Source: Alkalihalophilus pseudofirmus (GTDB lineage Bacteria > Bacillota > Bacilli > Bacillales > Bacillaceae_D). From it: DNA of 64,000 nt. The stretch is from contig NZ_CP117835.1 of the NCBI RefSeq assembly GCF_029094545.1, positions 2,708,001 to 2,772,000 on the forward strand. Direction: 5' to 3'. The notes under the pieces were generated by a model. The model was not told the origin of the DNA, ran no database searches, and saw nothing but the letters and a program-made list of their open reading frames with translations. Positions 8,527-17,015 of the stretch are shown one piece after another. Both the position numbers and the translations under genes were made by a program. Numbering within the stretch: the stretch's first letter is position 1; every line of letters begins with the position of its first letter.

Positions 8527-9516
8527 TTATGTGGAATAGTACTCTATTTGGGCATTTGCTACCTTCCGAACAGAGCGAAAAGCTTGCAGATCCTCCATTA
8601 ATTTAATTAATGCAACATCCTTTTCTTTTGCTTCAATCATAATATCAACTTGACTCGTCGTTCCGCTTATCTCTCTTAAAAACCGTTCTAGGCGGCCTGC
8701 ATCAATATAATCAGCATGAGACCTGTCAAGCGGACCATCTTTTGGACTGGAGACATGCATCTTAATCGGATGAGGACTGTTTTCCCAAGTAGCTACCACT
8801 CTGTTCCATAATGCGTGCAGGTCCGTATCTCTTTGATAGACATCAAAATGGTGTAAATCAAATACCACAGGAATTCCTACTTTTTCTCCTAAATAAAGAG
8901 CATCTTCAACCGCGTAGTTTTTATCATCATTTTCAAGTATCAACATATTAACTAGAGCATGAGGAACATCTTGGATATTTGTAATAAATTGTTCTAATCC
9001 CCCTTCAATCCCTTGCTTTTTTCCACCAATATGAAGAACACAACGATGAGTTGGATCAATATTCATCCCTTTTAATAATTTATAATGATACAACAGGGTT
9101 TTGACCGATTGCTGTAATATTTCTTTCGATGGAGAGTTTAAGACGACAAAATGATCTGGATGGAAACCTGTCCTAATTTCAAACTTATTAATATACTCCC
9201 CCAATTCTTTTAAATAGGGTGCTAAAACACGTTCATATTTCCAATCTTCTGTAAGCGGATGATTTACAAGGGGAACTAAGCGTGAGCTTAACCTAAAAAA
9301 ATGAATTTCCTCTGCTTTGTTATGTTTCATTAACCGAATACAATTTTCAATATTACTTTTAGCTATACGTTCAAGTTTCTTTATCGCAGCTTCTTTGTCA
9401 TCAATTTCCATAAACTGTTTAACAGTCATAGTTTGTGAAGGTGATGCGTTAGATAATTGTTTGCTCATCGCCACGTAACCAAAGCGTATCTTCATGGGGC
9501 AACCTTGATGTGTCAT
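8527..9516 (-). CDS. uvsE: UV DNA damage endonuclease (UvdE/UvsE)
   Basis: 329 residues from the ATG at 9516, preceded by GGGAGGGGG; the upstream TTG at 9537 lies before that site. It is a TIM-barrel metalloenzyme that nicks 5' to UV photoproducts and starts alternative excision repair. UVDE-type motifs seen in order: RFGYVAMS near the N terminus, HFFRLSSRLVP, a metal-site glutamate in LENDD, FDLHH, KMHVSSPKDG and IEAKEKD. Not part of the B. subtilis ylb block, where uvsE (ywjD) is elsewhere. Divergent from the ATP-grasp gene. Confidence 0.93.
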   Translation of the reverse strand: MTHQGCPMKIRFGYVAMSKQLSNASPSQTMTVKQFMEIDDKEAAIKKLERIAKSNIENCIRLMKHNKAEEIHFFRLSSRLVPLVNHPLTEDWKYERVLAPYLKELGEYINKFEIRTGFHPDHFVVLNSPSKEILQQSVKTLLYHYKLLKGMNIDPTHRCVLHIGGKKQGIEGGLEQFITNIQDVPHALVNMLILENDDKNYAVEDALYLGEKVGIPVVFDLHHFDVYQRDTDLHALWNRVVATWENSPHPIKMHVSSPKDGPLDRSHADYIDAGRLERFLREISGTTSQVDIMIEAKEKDVALIKLMEDLQAFRSVRKVANAQIEYYST

Positions 9517-9590
9517 TGACAACCCCCTCCCTTCCAACTATAATTCTTTCGTCTGCAAATTACGTCCTTAAAAGAAAAGGTGAATTTAGA

Positions 9591-10364
9591 ATGAAATTTG
9601 TCACGTTTAACCCGTTTCGCACGATAGGCATTCCAGGAATACAGTATGTGAAGCCTGAACATCTGTTTTCTGAAAGAGAAAAAATTGATCAAGCTGATGT
9701 GTGCTTATTCCCTGAAAACTGGCAGGTAAATGCTCTTGTATACGGCATGAAAAAACCTATTTTCCCAAGTATTCAATCTATTCAACTAGGCTTTAATAAA
9801 GTAGAAGTAACTCGTGCTCTTTGGAGTGTGTGTCCCGGGCATGTTCCTTATACACAAATACTAGGACATAGTGAGGACAGCATCCAGAAAATCCTTCAAA
9901 ACTTCCCTTTCCCGTTTGTTGCAAAAGAAATAAGAAATTCAATGGGAAATGGGGTATTTCTGATTCATAATGAAGAAGAACTAAGAGAATACGCTGAAAA
10001 CAACCCTACAATGTACATTCAAGAATACTTAGAAATAGACAGAGATCTGCGAGTTTGTTTTGTGGGTGATGAAGTCATTGCGAGCTATTGGCGCATAAAT
10101 GAATCAAACAGTTTTCATAACAATGTAGCCAAAGGCGGAAAAATCTCCTTTGAAAATATTCCACAAGAGGCCATTGAATTGGTTACAGAGACCGCACGTG
10201 CACTAGGGATCGATCACGCTGGGTTTGATTTAGTATTTGCAAATGATCAATTTTACTTTCTAGAATTCAATACACTATTTGGAAATCAAGGTTTTCAACA
10301 GCTTGGTATTTCGATTGAACAAAAGATTTACACGTATCTTCAAACGAAACACTCTACAATGTAA
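9591..10364 (+). CDS. ATP-grasp family protein (RimK-like ligase)
   Basis: 257 residues from the ATG at 9591 with AAAAGGTG upstream; a longer in-frame start at 9510 would overlap uvsE. The C-terminal two thirds form an ATP-grasp domain: a lysine strand (PFVAKE), a glycine-containing loop (GNGVFL), QEYLEIDRDLRV, then FDLVF and the metal-binding LEFNTLFGNQG at the end. RimK-like ligases join a carboxylate to an amine with ATP; the substrates here are unknown. The stop overlaps the convergent gene by 11 bases, so there is no intervening terminator. Confidence 0.8.
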   Translation: MKFVTFNPFRTIGIPGIQYVKPEHLFSEREKIDQADVCLFPENWQVNALVYGMKKPIFPSIQSIQLGFNKVEVTRALWSVCPGHVPYTQILGHSEDSIQKILQNFPFPFVAKEIRNSMGNGVFLIHNEEELREYAENNPTMYIQEYLEIDRDLRVCFVGDEVIASYWRINESNSFHNNVAKGGKISFENIPQEAIELVTETARALGIDHAGFDLVFANDQFYFLEFNTLFGNQGFQQLGISIEQKIYTYLQTKHSTM

Positions 10365-10785
10365 TCGTCACTGAGTCTTCACTACCATAAGGGGTACGAT
10401 CATTTTTCACTAACACCACTCTAATCGTATGCTCACCCCGAGGCAATCCTTCTATGACAAAGCTGTTAGTAAATAACGTAGCAGCGTGCTCATCATTAAT
10501 ATAAAGCCGGTAATGCCCTTCAGCGTCTTGGTGGAGGGCTCCTTCTTTTTCTTCAGTTACGACCACCCCTCTAATCACACAATCAATGAAGACATCATTT
10601 TCTCTCAATGAATAGGACAATGAAATATGCGGCTCACTTGTACCCGAAATAACTTCGATAGGTAGGGAACGATAGAGCGGTTTAATAGAAATTGATTCTA
10701 GATCAATCTGCCCTGCCACACCATTAGCTGGATAGATCACTAAGAAAAAATAAATCATTATAACGACTCTAGCCAAAAGCTTCAT
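10354..10785 (-). CDS. Hypothetical exported protein
   Basis: 143 residues from ATG 10785, eight bases after GGAGAG; the earlier start at 10803 lies before that site. A signal peptide is clear: MKLLARVVIMIYFFLVIYP, with probable cleavage near ANGVAGQ. The mature part is beta-rich with a segment GLPRGEHTIRVVLV near the C terminus, recalling Ig-like or fibronectin-type folds of surface proteins. I do not recognise the family. Its last 11 bases are shared with the convergent ATP-grasp gene. Confidence 0.65.
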   Translation of the reverse strand: MKLLARVVIMIYFFLVIYPANGVAGQIDLESISIKPLYRSLPIEVISGTSEPHISLSYSLRENDVFIDCVIRGVVVTEEKEGALHQDAEGHYRLYINDEHAATLFTNSFVIEGLPRGEHTIRVVLVKNDRTPYGSEDSVTITL

Positions 10786-10875
10786 ACACAGCTCTCCATT
10801 CACAAATCATCTATCATAAGCATGTGTCATCAAGGCTTACTTTATGTACACCGATATATAAACAAAAAACAAAAA

Positions 10876-10895
10876 GACCACTTATTGAAGCGGTC
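10876..10895 (-). terminator. Terminator of ylbE
   Basis: GACCGCTT/AAGTGGTC stem (G-T pairs) overlapping the ylbE stop, followed on the minus strand by five T. Confidence 0.6.
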
Positions 10896-11148
10896 CTTGT
10901 GCTGCTTGTGCCACTGTTTGCTGGCCCATTTTCAACATTTCAATCATCATCATTGCTAGACCTAAGTGATTTTGCATCTTTTCTACACGTTGCGGTATCG
11001 TTTTGCCGTAAAAGAAGTTTGCCTCTTTTTCAAGCGCTGGAATTAAACTCGGATCTCTTCCTAACTTCCTGTACCATATCGGATTCTGCCGGATGAATTG
11101 CCGTAATTCAGGTCTTTCATTTAACAGCTGCTGGATTTCTGCTCTCAA
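10882..11148 (-). CDS. ylbE: YlbE-like protein
   Basis: 88 residues from a TTG at 11148 with GGGGGAAAG upstream. It carries the YlbE signature of short helices with RPELRQFIRQNPIWYRKLGR in the first third. Proteins of this family are small, soluble and of unknown function; YlbE is encoded next to the coat protein YlbD in many Bacilli. It starts 18 bases after ylbD ends, so both are likely on one transcript, and a sporulation role is possible by association. Confidence 0.88.
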   Translation of the reverse strand: MRAEIQQLLNERPELRQFIRQNPIWYRKLGRDPSLIPALEKEANFFYGKTIPQRVEKMQNHLGLAMMMIEMLKMGQQTVAQAAQGPLQ

Positions 11149-11166
11149 TTGACTTTCCCCCTTTTT

Positions 11167-11631
11167 TTAATCTCGTCTAAATGAAAAAGGCTGATCTTGG
11201 GTAGGTCTTGATTGAGAATTTGTAGGCTGTTGGAATGTCTGCATCACATTTTGTACATTGGAGAGGACTGAGCTAAATTGTGCTAGATGATTCTGTAAAT
11301 CTTGCACATTAAAGCGTCTCATCATATTCATTAATTGGCCAAGAGTATCTGTTGCATTTTGCTGTTCCGATTGTTGTGTAGAATCAGAATTTGGTTGGGC
11401 AGTTGATTGTTGATTCATCTCTTGACTCGATTGCTGAAATGTTTCAGCTTGTTGATCCATGGTTTTGTACGGAATCCATTGTTCGTGATCAGCACCTAAA
11501 ACTGACCATTCCTCATAAAATTGCTGTAAACTTTTTTGATTGGAACGGATTTCCATACTTATTTTAGGATGTTCTTTTACAAAATGCTTAAACTGTTCAA
11601 CAGAAGGATGCATGCCCTCATGTTGTGCCAT
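11167..11631 (-). CDS. ylbD: Spore coat protein YlbD
   Basis: 154 residues from the ATG at 11631; the ATG at 11637 touches the ribosome site AAGGAGGAGG and is too close. The N-terminal third (HPSVEQFKHFVKEHPK, EEWSVLGADHEQW) is conserved in the YlbD coat family. The rest is a low-complexity Gln/Ser/Asn region followed by a helical tail, typical of coat proteins. Longer than the B. subtilis protein because of the Gln-rich middle. It is followed by ylbE. Confidence 0.85.
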   Translation of the reverse strand: MAQHEGMHPSVEQFKHFVKEHPKISMEIRSNQKSLQQFYEEWSVLGADHEQWIPYKTMDQQAETFQQSSQEMNQQSTAQPNSDSTQQSEQQNATDTLGQLMNMMRRFNVQDLQNHLAQFSSVLSNVQNVMQTFQQPTNSQSRPTQDQPFSFRRD

Positions 11632-11812
11632 CTTCATCCTCCTCCTTCATTCTGCTACTTGGTTTTCCTGCCTATTTTAATCGAGTAAAAACATACCCTT
11701 CTCTTCTATCCTATACATCTGCCCAGTCCAATGTGCAGCTTAATATGATTGCAGGAAGCTTTTTCTTTTTGCTACAATATCAATAGGCAGTTAAAACAAG
11801 TGGAGGCTCTAA

Positions 11813-12322
11813 ATGATGACAACATTAAAGCAAGAATTAAATGATACGTTTCAAGAATTAATTAGCACAGCGAATGATGAAGAATTACATGTTCTTTCTT
11901 CTATGTTAAGAGGCCTCAATGATAAAAAAGAACAGAAGTACGCAACTTATTTATCAGCTCTAACTCAGATACAAACACGCTTTTTAGATAATGGTGATTA
12001 TGAAGTGGTTTTACCAATTCAGCCTCTGATTAATAATCCACTACAAATGGTGCACGGGGGAATAACCGCTACACTGCTTGATACAGCTATGGGATCGATG
12101 ATTAACCGTATTTTACCTGAAGATAAAGCAGCGGTGACCGCTGAAATGAATGTTCATTACATAAAACCAGGTGTTGGCAGCAACCTTAAATGCGTAGCTC
12201 ATTTGGCGCACAAGGGTAACAGCTTATGTGTTACGGAAGCGAAAGTATACGATGATCGAGAGAAATTAGTTGCAATGGCAACTGGAACATTCGCTGTTAT
12301 TAATCGCCCGCATGTAAAATAA
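11813..12322 (+). CDS. PaaI-type hotdog thioesterase
   Basis: 169 residues. A helical N-terminal extension (about 1-45) precedes a single hotdog domain with the signature MVHGGITATLLDTAMG; the HGG loop and following acidic residue are the active-site region of PaaI/YuxO-type acyl-CoA thioesterases. It probably hydrolyses an acyl-CoA, of unknown identity, in the cytoplasm. Ribosome site GTGGAGG about eight bases before ATG 11813 (a second ATG follows at once). Divergent from ylbD, convergent with ylbC. Confidence 0.85.
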   Translation: MMTTLKQELNDTFQELISTANDEELHVLSSMLRGLNDKKEQKYATYLSALTQIQTRFLDNGDYEVVLPIQPLINNPLQMVHGGITATLLDTAMGSMINRILPEDKAAVTAEMNVHYIKPGVGSNLKCVAHLAHKGNSLCVTEAKVYDDREKLVAMATGTFAVINRPHVK

Positions 12323-12358
12323 ACAAGCAGGTCAGGGTACTTACCCGACCTGCTTGTT
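12322..12358. terminator. Bidirectional terminator between thioesterase and ylbC
   Basis: Perfect 12-bp stem AACAAGCAGGTC/GACCTGCTTGTT, extended inside by GGGT/ACCC, with T tract. Confidence 0.85.
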
Positions 12359-12364
12359 TGCTTT

Positions 12365-13477
12365 TTAGAATCCCCACCCAGTCATAAAGTTTTGCGTGTA
12401 AAAATCTTTGTACACCCCAACTCCTAATTCTTCAAATTCTTCGTGTAACACATTTACTCTATGCCCTTCACTATTTAACCAGCCTTCTGTAGCCGCGAGC
12501 CCATCTACATATTGTGCAGCAATATTTTCCCCTGCGAGTCTGTAATTTAACTCACCACGATCAAATCGATCAGATAACTCGCCATATATAGGGGAGGTGT
12601 GTGAAAAATATTGCTCTTCTTGCATGTCCCTGCTATGAAGATAGGCTACGTCTGAGACTTCACCGTTCCAGGTAAACGGTTCTAAACCGTGACGTTCTCT
12701 CAACACATTGGTGAAGCTAAAAATATGCCTGGCTTGTCCTGCTTCAATCTCCTCCCATTCAGCTTCCTTTACATTCTCTTCCTCAGGAAGGGCTCCTCGA
12801 TACGAAACAGAATAAGGTCTTTGTTTTAACAATACCTCATCTGTCAGATAACGGATACTTGATAATTCATTTGTATGAATATCGAAATATAGCTGCATCC
12901 ATCCATCATCCACTTCTACGATTGGCCGCATATTACGGTCTTCTGGGGTCAATTCGAATTGGTAATGGTTACCTCCCGCTCGTAATTCAACTTGTTGAGT
13001 AAACGTATAACGTTCGTCTAAGGTCTGATAGCTCTCTCCAAACATTGTTTCTTCTGAATTAAGTTCTGACCAGCTAGTAAATGTAGTAACTACCTGCTCT
13101 TGTTCTATCCCAATTAGATGATAATAATCTTCTTCTTCATAAACCCACCAATCATAGCCAAAAGCTGAAGGATCTATTCTTGAAGGTTCGCCAAACAATT
13201 CCTTAACCTCTTCTACCCCAGCCCCAAGCAGCGGCTCATCTGACTCAAAGTTTCCTGTAGTTGAAGTTGTTTTAGACTCGTTTTCGTTTTCCACTGGTGC
13301 AGTTTCTACGACTATTTCATCAGCAGCAGCTATTGCTTCTTCCTTGTCATCTTGCATAAACACAGATTGATCGTCGGCTTGAAACCATTCTTTAATTTCT
13401 GCTTCAAATTGGTATTCAAATACAGCCATACTTAGAAAAAGAGCTAACATGATCCCAATAAACACCTTTTGCTTCAT
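12365..13477 (-). CDS. ylbC: YlbC: CAP-domain exported protein
   Basis: 370 residues from ATG 13477, with AGGAGGAG upstream; an earlier start at 13504 lies before that site. Signal or anchor helix at about 4-20, a highly acidic linker (about 25-80), a CAP-associated domain (about 80-225), then a C-terminal CAP/SCP domain (about 245-370) with HSRDM...SHTSP, GENIA and EGHRVNVL motifs. Role in the family is unknown; B. subtilis YlbC is similar. The acidic bias suits an alkaline exterior (inference). Monocistronic. Confidence 0.88.
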   Translation of the reverse strand: MKQKVFIGIMLALFLSMAVFEYQFEAEIKEWFQADDQSVFMQDDKEEAIAAADEIVVETAPVENENESKTTSTTGNFESDEPLLGAGVEEVKELFGEPSRIDPSAFGYDWWVYEEEDYYHLIGIEQEQVVTTFTSWSELNSEETMFGESYQTLDERYTFTQQVELRAGGNHYQFELTPEDRNMRPIVEVDDGWMQLYFDIHTNELSSIRYLTDEVLLKQRPYSVSYRGALPEEENVKEAEWEEIEAGQARHIFSFTNVLRERHGLEPFTWNGEVSDVAYLHSRDMQEEQYFSHTSPIYGELSDRFDRGELNYRLAGENIAAQYVDGLAATEGWLNSEGHRVNVLHEEFEELGVGVYKDFYTQNFMTGWGF

Positions 13478-13701
13478 AGGCTTCTCCTCCTGCTTTTCCC
13501 TCATCTATATCTATTCTTATTCCTTTTGCACATTTCCTTCAGCTAGTTATGTAGTCTGCTGTCAATCCTTTAAACGATTCTGTCGAATTTTAACGCCATT
13601 ATATCATCAATCTGTTAGAACTTCGCTCGATATACATAAAACATTCACCATTATCCGTTGCAACAAACGCCTTTTCATACTATTATTAGGAGGGTATAGT
13701 A

Positions 13702-13719
13702 ATGAAGCAGACGAAATAA
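13702..13719 (+). CDS. Five-codon upstream ORF (MKQTK) ahead of yugN
   Basis: ATG at 13702 is preceded by a perfect AGGAGGG (13688-13694) seven bases upstream; after five codons a TAA stop overlaps the AAGGAGGG used by the yugN-type gene. The arrangement suggests a translated leader or coupling device rather than a functional peptide. Confidence 0.4.
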   Translation: MKQTK

Positions 13720-13731
13720 GGAGGGTTCCTG

Positions 13732-14082
13732 GTGAAATTTGAGCAAATTAACTTAGCAGATAAAGAAGTGAAATTTGAAACATTAAGACATGCTGCAGAA
13801 TCAATTGGTTTAGTACATGCAGGTCAATGGGATTATGAGCGCGTTACATTTGATTACAAAATTGTTAATCAAGGAGATACATACTACCTACGTGTTCCTG
13901 CTTATGCTATTAAAGGTGACATTCCTCACGACGATGCAATCGTCAAATTAATGACGCCTATTTTAGGTAAGCACTATTATCCGCATGGGGTTGAATACGA
14001 TGGTGAAACGTTCCCTAAATCAATCATTGACAAATGTGCAAAAAAACTAGAACTACTTAACACAAACCTAGAAGCAAAATAA
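13732..14082 (+). CDS. YugN-like family protein
   Basis: 116 residues from GTG 13732, six bases after AAGGAGGG. Recognised as the YugN-like family by overall sequence ([34 protein letters not shown]). The fold and function are not established; small and soluble. In B. subtilis yugN lies far away near the yug genes, so this placement is specific to the present lineage. A five-codon ORF immediately upstream overlaps its ribosome site. Confidence 0.8.
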   Translation: MKFEQINLADKEVKFETLRHAAESIGLVHAGQWDYERVTFDYKIVNQGDTYYLRVPAYAIKGDIPHDDAIVKLMTPILGKHYYPHGVEYDGETFPKSIIDKCAKKLELLNTNLEAK

Positions 14083-14113
14083 GAAAAAGCCAAGCAACCT
14101 GCTTGGCTTTTTC
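14083..14113. terminator. Bidirectional terminator
   Basis: Perfect 13-bp stem GAAAAAGCCAAGC/GCTTGGCTTTTTC with a 5-base loop, between convergent genes. Confidence 0.9.
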
Positions 14114-14132
14114 TTATTTATTGGTTACGATC

Positions 14133-14594
14133 CTATGATTTAACATGTCTGATCGTTACGATACGAAAAGAGTCAGCTCCACCCTTAGTCAACTCAAACC
14201 GTACGTCACGTTCAACTTCATTCGCTTGACCATGCTCTATCACTTCAACTCGTTCTGTTGCATCCACATATAAATCACCCTCAGGGTCTTCAAACACCTG
14301 ATGAACTTGAAAGTCTAACAATTCCTTCGTGTTTCCCTCACTATGTGAATCAGAGACATAACGTCTTAAAGAATGATAAAAGCTGTTATTAGTAATCAGA
14401 AAAGGTTCTAATTCGTTGAAATTACCCGTGTTATAAGCCTCTACCATGGTTTCTTTATATTCTGTCACAAACTCACGAACAAGATCTTCACGTTCATCTG
14501 TTACTAGTGTTAAATTCGTATCATCCGAACCACATGCTGCTAATATACTTAGAATTAAAAAGACCATACTTGTCCGTATCCAGTACTTATTCAT
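14133..14594 (-). CDS. Small lipoprotein, possibly NTF2-like fold
   Basis: 153 residues from ATG 14594 with GGTGAGG upstream; a start at 14618 lacks a site. Lipoprotein signal peptide with lipobox LAAC and Cys about residue 21, followed by GSDD. The mature part is a single domain of helices then strands (VREFVTEYKETMVEAYNTGN ... VEVIEHGQANEVERDVRFEL) resembling the extracellular NTF2-like domain of TcaA-type proteins. That likeness is my reading and unproven. Probably anchored on the outer face of the membrane. Confidence 0.65.
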   Translation of the reverse strand: MNKYWIRTSMVFLILSILAACGSDDTNLTLVTDEREDLVREFVTEYKETMVEAYNTGNFNELEPFLITNNSFYHSLRRYVSDSHSEGNTKELLDFQVHQVFEDPEGDLYVDATERVEVIEHGQANEVERDVRFELTKGGADSFRIVTIRHVKS

Positions 14595-14818
14595 TACATA
14601 CCTCACCTTTTTCACCATCTTTACAAATTGCTTTACTTATAGTAAGCACACAACTAGTAAGCACACAACCCATTATATCACACCAAAAAATGAATTCTTT
14701 TTCATCCTAGAGCGGATTTGTGAACAAAGTAAATAAAATAAACGCATATACTTGTTCAAGTTTTCAACTTCATACTATAATGAAGATAAGCTTTTATGTA
14801 GTAGAGAGGGGTTTCGAA

Positions 14819-15877
14819 TTGGCAGCTTTCTTCACGAGACGTACGATTTGGATTATTATTTCTATTCTTTTATTTTTAGTCGCTGCATACTTTATTTTAC
14901 CAGTGTCACTTCCATTAGTTGCCGCATTATTAACAGCTCTAATCCTAACACCTGCTGTTAATGCACTACAAAGGAAGACCAAGATAAAGCGAAATGTTGC
15001 GGTTATGCTTGTATTTACCGTTTTTGTTGTGTTTATCGGCCTAAGTGGTTACTATATTGCAACGAAAGCGATCACACAAGGTACACAAATTGTTGAAAAT
15101 AGTCCGCAATATATTAGCGATATAAACAGAGCTTGGTTAAACTTCCAACGGAATTTAGAAGAAAAATATGAGAATCTCCCTCCTGAATTGGTGCAAGAGA
15201 TTAATATTACAGTGACCAATACATTAAGTGACCTGCGTTCAAATATTAGTGACCGTAATCTTATTCAAGATATTACCTCATTAATATCAAGTATACCGGG
15301 TTATCTTGTTACATTTCTTGTTTATCTGATTGCGTTATTTTTATTTATGCTTGAACTGCCTAGACTGAGAGAAAAGCTGTATAGTTACCTCTCTGAGAGA
15401 ACAAAAGAGAAAGTAAACTTTATGACATCACGTCTTTCTTACGTGATCTGGGGTTTTTTCAAAGCACAATTTTTAGTTAGTATTATTATCTTTATTGTAA
15501 CGTTGATCGGCCTGCTCTTCATTGCTCCTGAAGTAGCTTTATTAATGGCATTTATAATTTGGCTGATTGACTTTGTCCCTATTATAGGATCAATCGTCAT
15601 TTTAGCACCATGGGCCATTTTTCAATTAATTGTCGGTGATGTGAATACAGGTTCTAAGCTGCTTATCCTGGCTGCTGTCTTATTGATTATTCGGAGAACA
15701 GTAGAACCAAAAGTAATGGGAAAACATATCGGTTTATCTCCACTTGCTACACTTATTGCGATGTACCTTGGGTTAATGTTATTTGGAGTAATCGGCTTTA
15801 TTATTGGCCCCCTCCTTGTTATCGCCTTTACATCAGCTAAAGAAGCAGGAATTATTAAATTGAACTTTAAATTATAA
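14819..15877 (+). CDS. AI-2E family transporter (YtvI-like permease)
   Basis: 352 residues from TTG 14819, seven bases after AGAGGGG; the open frame reaches back to 14720 but has no site there. Membrane helices at the N terminus (about 8-40, 62-82), a periplasmic-type helical segment (about 90-165), then five C-terminal helices with IWLIDFVPIIGS and the C-terminal HIGLSPLATLIAMYLG typical of the AI-2E/PerM family. Some relatives export autoinducer-2 or act as Na+(Li+)/H+ antiporters; the B. subtilis YtvI relative is sporulation-linked. Substrate unknown. Confidence 0.85.
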   Translation: MAAFFTRRTIWIIISILLFLVAAYFILPVSLPLVAALLTALILTPAVNALQRKTKIKRNVAVMLVFTVFVVFIGLSGYYIATKAITQGTQIVENSPQYISDINRAWLNFQRNLEEKYENLPPELVQEINITVTNTLSDLRSNISDRNLIQDITSLISSIPGYLVTFLVYLIALFLFMLELPRLREKLYSYLSERTKEKVNFMTSRLSYVIWGFFKAQFLVSIIIFIVTLIGLLFIAPEVALLMAFIIWLIDFVPIIGSIVILAPWAIFQLIVGDVNTGSKLLILAAVLLIIRRTVEPKVMGKHIGLSPLATLIAMYLGLMLFGVIGFIIGPLLVIAFTSAKEAGIIKLNFKL

Positions 15878-15905
15878 TCGGTTCGATTCAATTGCATCCT
15901 ACAAG

Positions 15906-15936
15906 AAAAAGCATCATGCTCTGCATGATGCTTTTT
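15906..15936. terminator. Bidirectional terminator
   Basis: Perfect 14-bp stem AAAAAGCATCATGC/GCATGATGCTTTTT with a 3-base loop, between convergent genes. Confidence 0.92.
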
Positions 15937-15942
15937 ATCGCT

Positions 15943-16500
15943 TTAATAATAAGGTGATATCATTACATACACTAACACACCAGTTAAACTTACATAAAGC
16001 CAGATCGGCATCGTCCAGCGTGCAATTTTACGGTGACGCTCATTTTCCATATTCCATGCTCTAGCTACTGAAGTTAGAGCTAATGGGACAATAATTGCTG
16101 CTAGTACGATATGAGTTATTAAGATGAAGTAATAGATCCCAGCCATGATGCCTGATCCCCCGTACGGTGTCGATGCAGATAAGAAATGATGCGCGACATA
16201 CGTAACCAGAAATAAAGTAGTTGTAATAAAGGCTGCATAAATAAAACGTCGATGAACAACTACATTCTTCTTTAAAATAGCAATCAATGCTGCTAGTAAG
16301 AATAAGAATGTGAAACTATTAAAAATAGCATTCATAAGCGGCAGAACCTTTACATCAAAAGCATTAAAGTTCTCATAGCCTGGCATCCCTGATAATAATA
16401 CAACTAAACCGTTGATGACGATCGTTACAATAATAATAAAAGGTTTATAATTTCGTTTCTTAAACGAAGGGTTGTCTGCTGCGTATTGGTGATTACTCAC
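15943..16500 (-). CDS. ctaM: DUF420 membrane protein (YozB/CtaM type), heme-copper oxidase maturation
   Basis: 185 residues from GTG 16500 after AAAGGAG. Five predicted helices; conserved histidines in RRFIYAAF-FLVTYVAHHFL and ILITHIVLAAI. DUF420 proteins correspond to B. subtilis YozB and Staphylococcus CtaM; CtaM is required for activity of the heme-copper quinol oxidase. It stands directly downstream of ctaF, where B. subtilis has ctaG, and is separated from ctaF by a terminator, so it has its own promoter or is reached by read-through. The symbol is by homology. Confidence 0.8.
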   Translation of the reverse strand: MSNHQYAADNPSFKKRNYKPFIIIVTIVINGLVVLLSGMPGYENFNAFDVKVLPLMNAIFNSFTFLFLLAALIAILKKNVVVHRRFIYAAFITTTLFLVTYVAHHFLSASTPYGGSGIMAGIYYFILITHIVLAAIIVPLALTSVARAWNMENERHRKIARWTMPIWLYVSLTGVLVYVMISPYY

Positions 16501-16624
16501 AAATCACAACTCCTTTCACTGCTGTATCAATTCTTTTGACTCGTACATATGAGTAGTACACATATATTATACAATAGAAAGATTATCTTTACTTAAATTT
16601 GATTGTCACAATCTCATGAACAAA

Positions 16625-16655
16625 AAAGCTCTCATTCATTATGAATGAGAGCTTT
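16625..16655 (-). terminator. Terminator after ctaF
   Basis: AAAGCTCTCATTCAT/ATGAATGAGAGCTTT inverted repeat (15 bp); T run on the minus strand. Ends the ctaBCDEF transcript. Confidence 0.85.
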
Positions 16656-16666
16656 GAAGTATAACC

Positions 16667-17011
16667 TTAGATTTTATTGACTCCAAGCAGCAGCATTAAA
16701 GCAGCAATTGTTGGAACGGTAATGAAAATACCAGAAATCATGAACGCATTTGCCCAGCCATGGTCTTTATCCTTCATATGCATAAAGAAGAACAATTGAA
16801 GAGCAAATTGAATCACGGCAAGGATGAAAATAAATGGAATAGCAAATGAACGTGGAACCACATCCGTTGCGACAGCCATAAATGACATCAATGTTAAGAA
16901 AATCATAAGAGCAAATACGACAATTTGCTTACGAATTTCTTTTTTAATGTGACGTCTTTCTTCCTCAGTCATTGCACTTTTATCAAATGATTGACTTAAA
17001 TTATCTGCCAT
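16667..17011 (-). CDS. ctaF: Cytochrome c oxidase subunit IVB (CtaF)
   Basis: 114 residues, three predicted helices (about 28-48, 55-76, 86-108), with the motif LQLFFFMHMKDKDHGW characteristic of bacterial small subunit IV (COX4/CyoD family). It is an accessory membrane subunit of caa3-type cytochrome c oxidase. ATG preceded by AGGAGGTTG; four bases separate it from ctaE, so it is co-transcribed as the last gene of the cta operon. Confidence 0.95.
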   Translation of the reverse strand: MADNLSQSFDKSAMTEEERRHIKKEIRKQIVVFALMIFLTLMSFMAVATDVVPRSFAIPFIFILAVIQFALQLFFFMHMKDKDHGWANAFMISGIFITVPTIAALMLLLGVNKI

Positions 17012-17015
17012 GTGA

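Noticed and set aside
13449-13742. 97-residue plus-strand ORF across the ylbC promoter
   Set aside because: Antisense to the start of ylbC, Ser/Phe/Cys-rich low-quality translation, no ribosome site; it only happens to contain the real mini-ORF and the yugN site.
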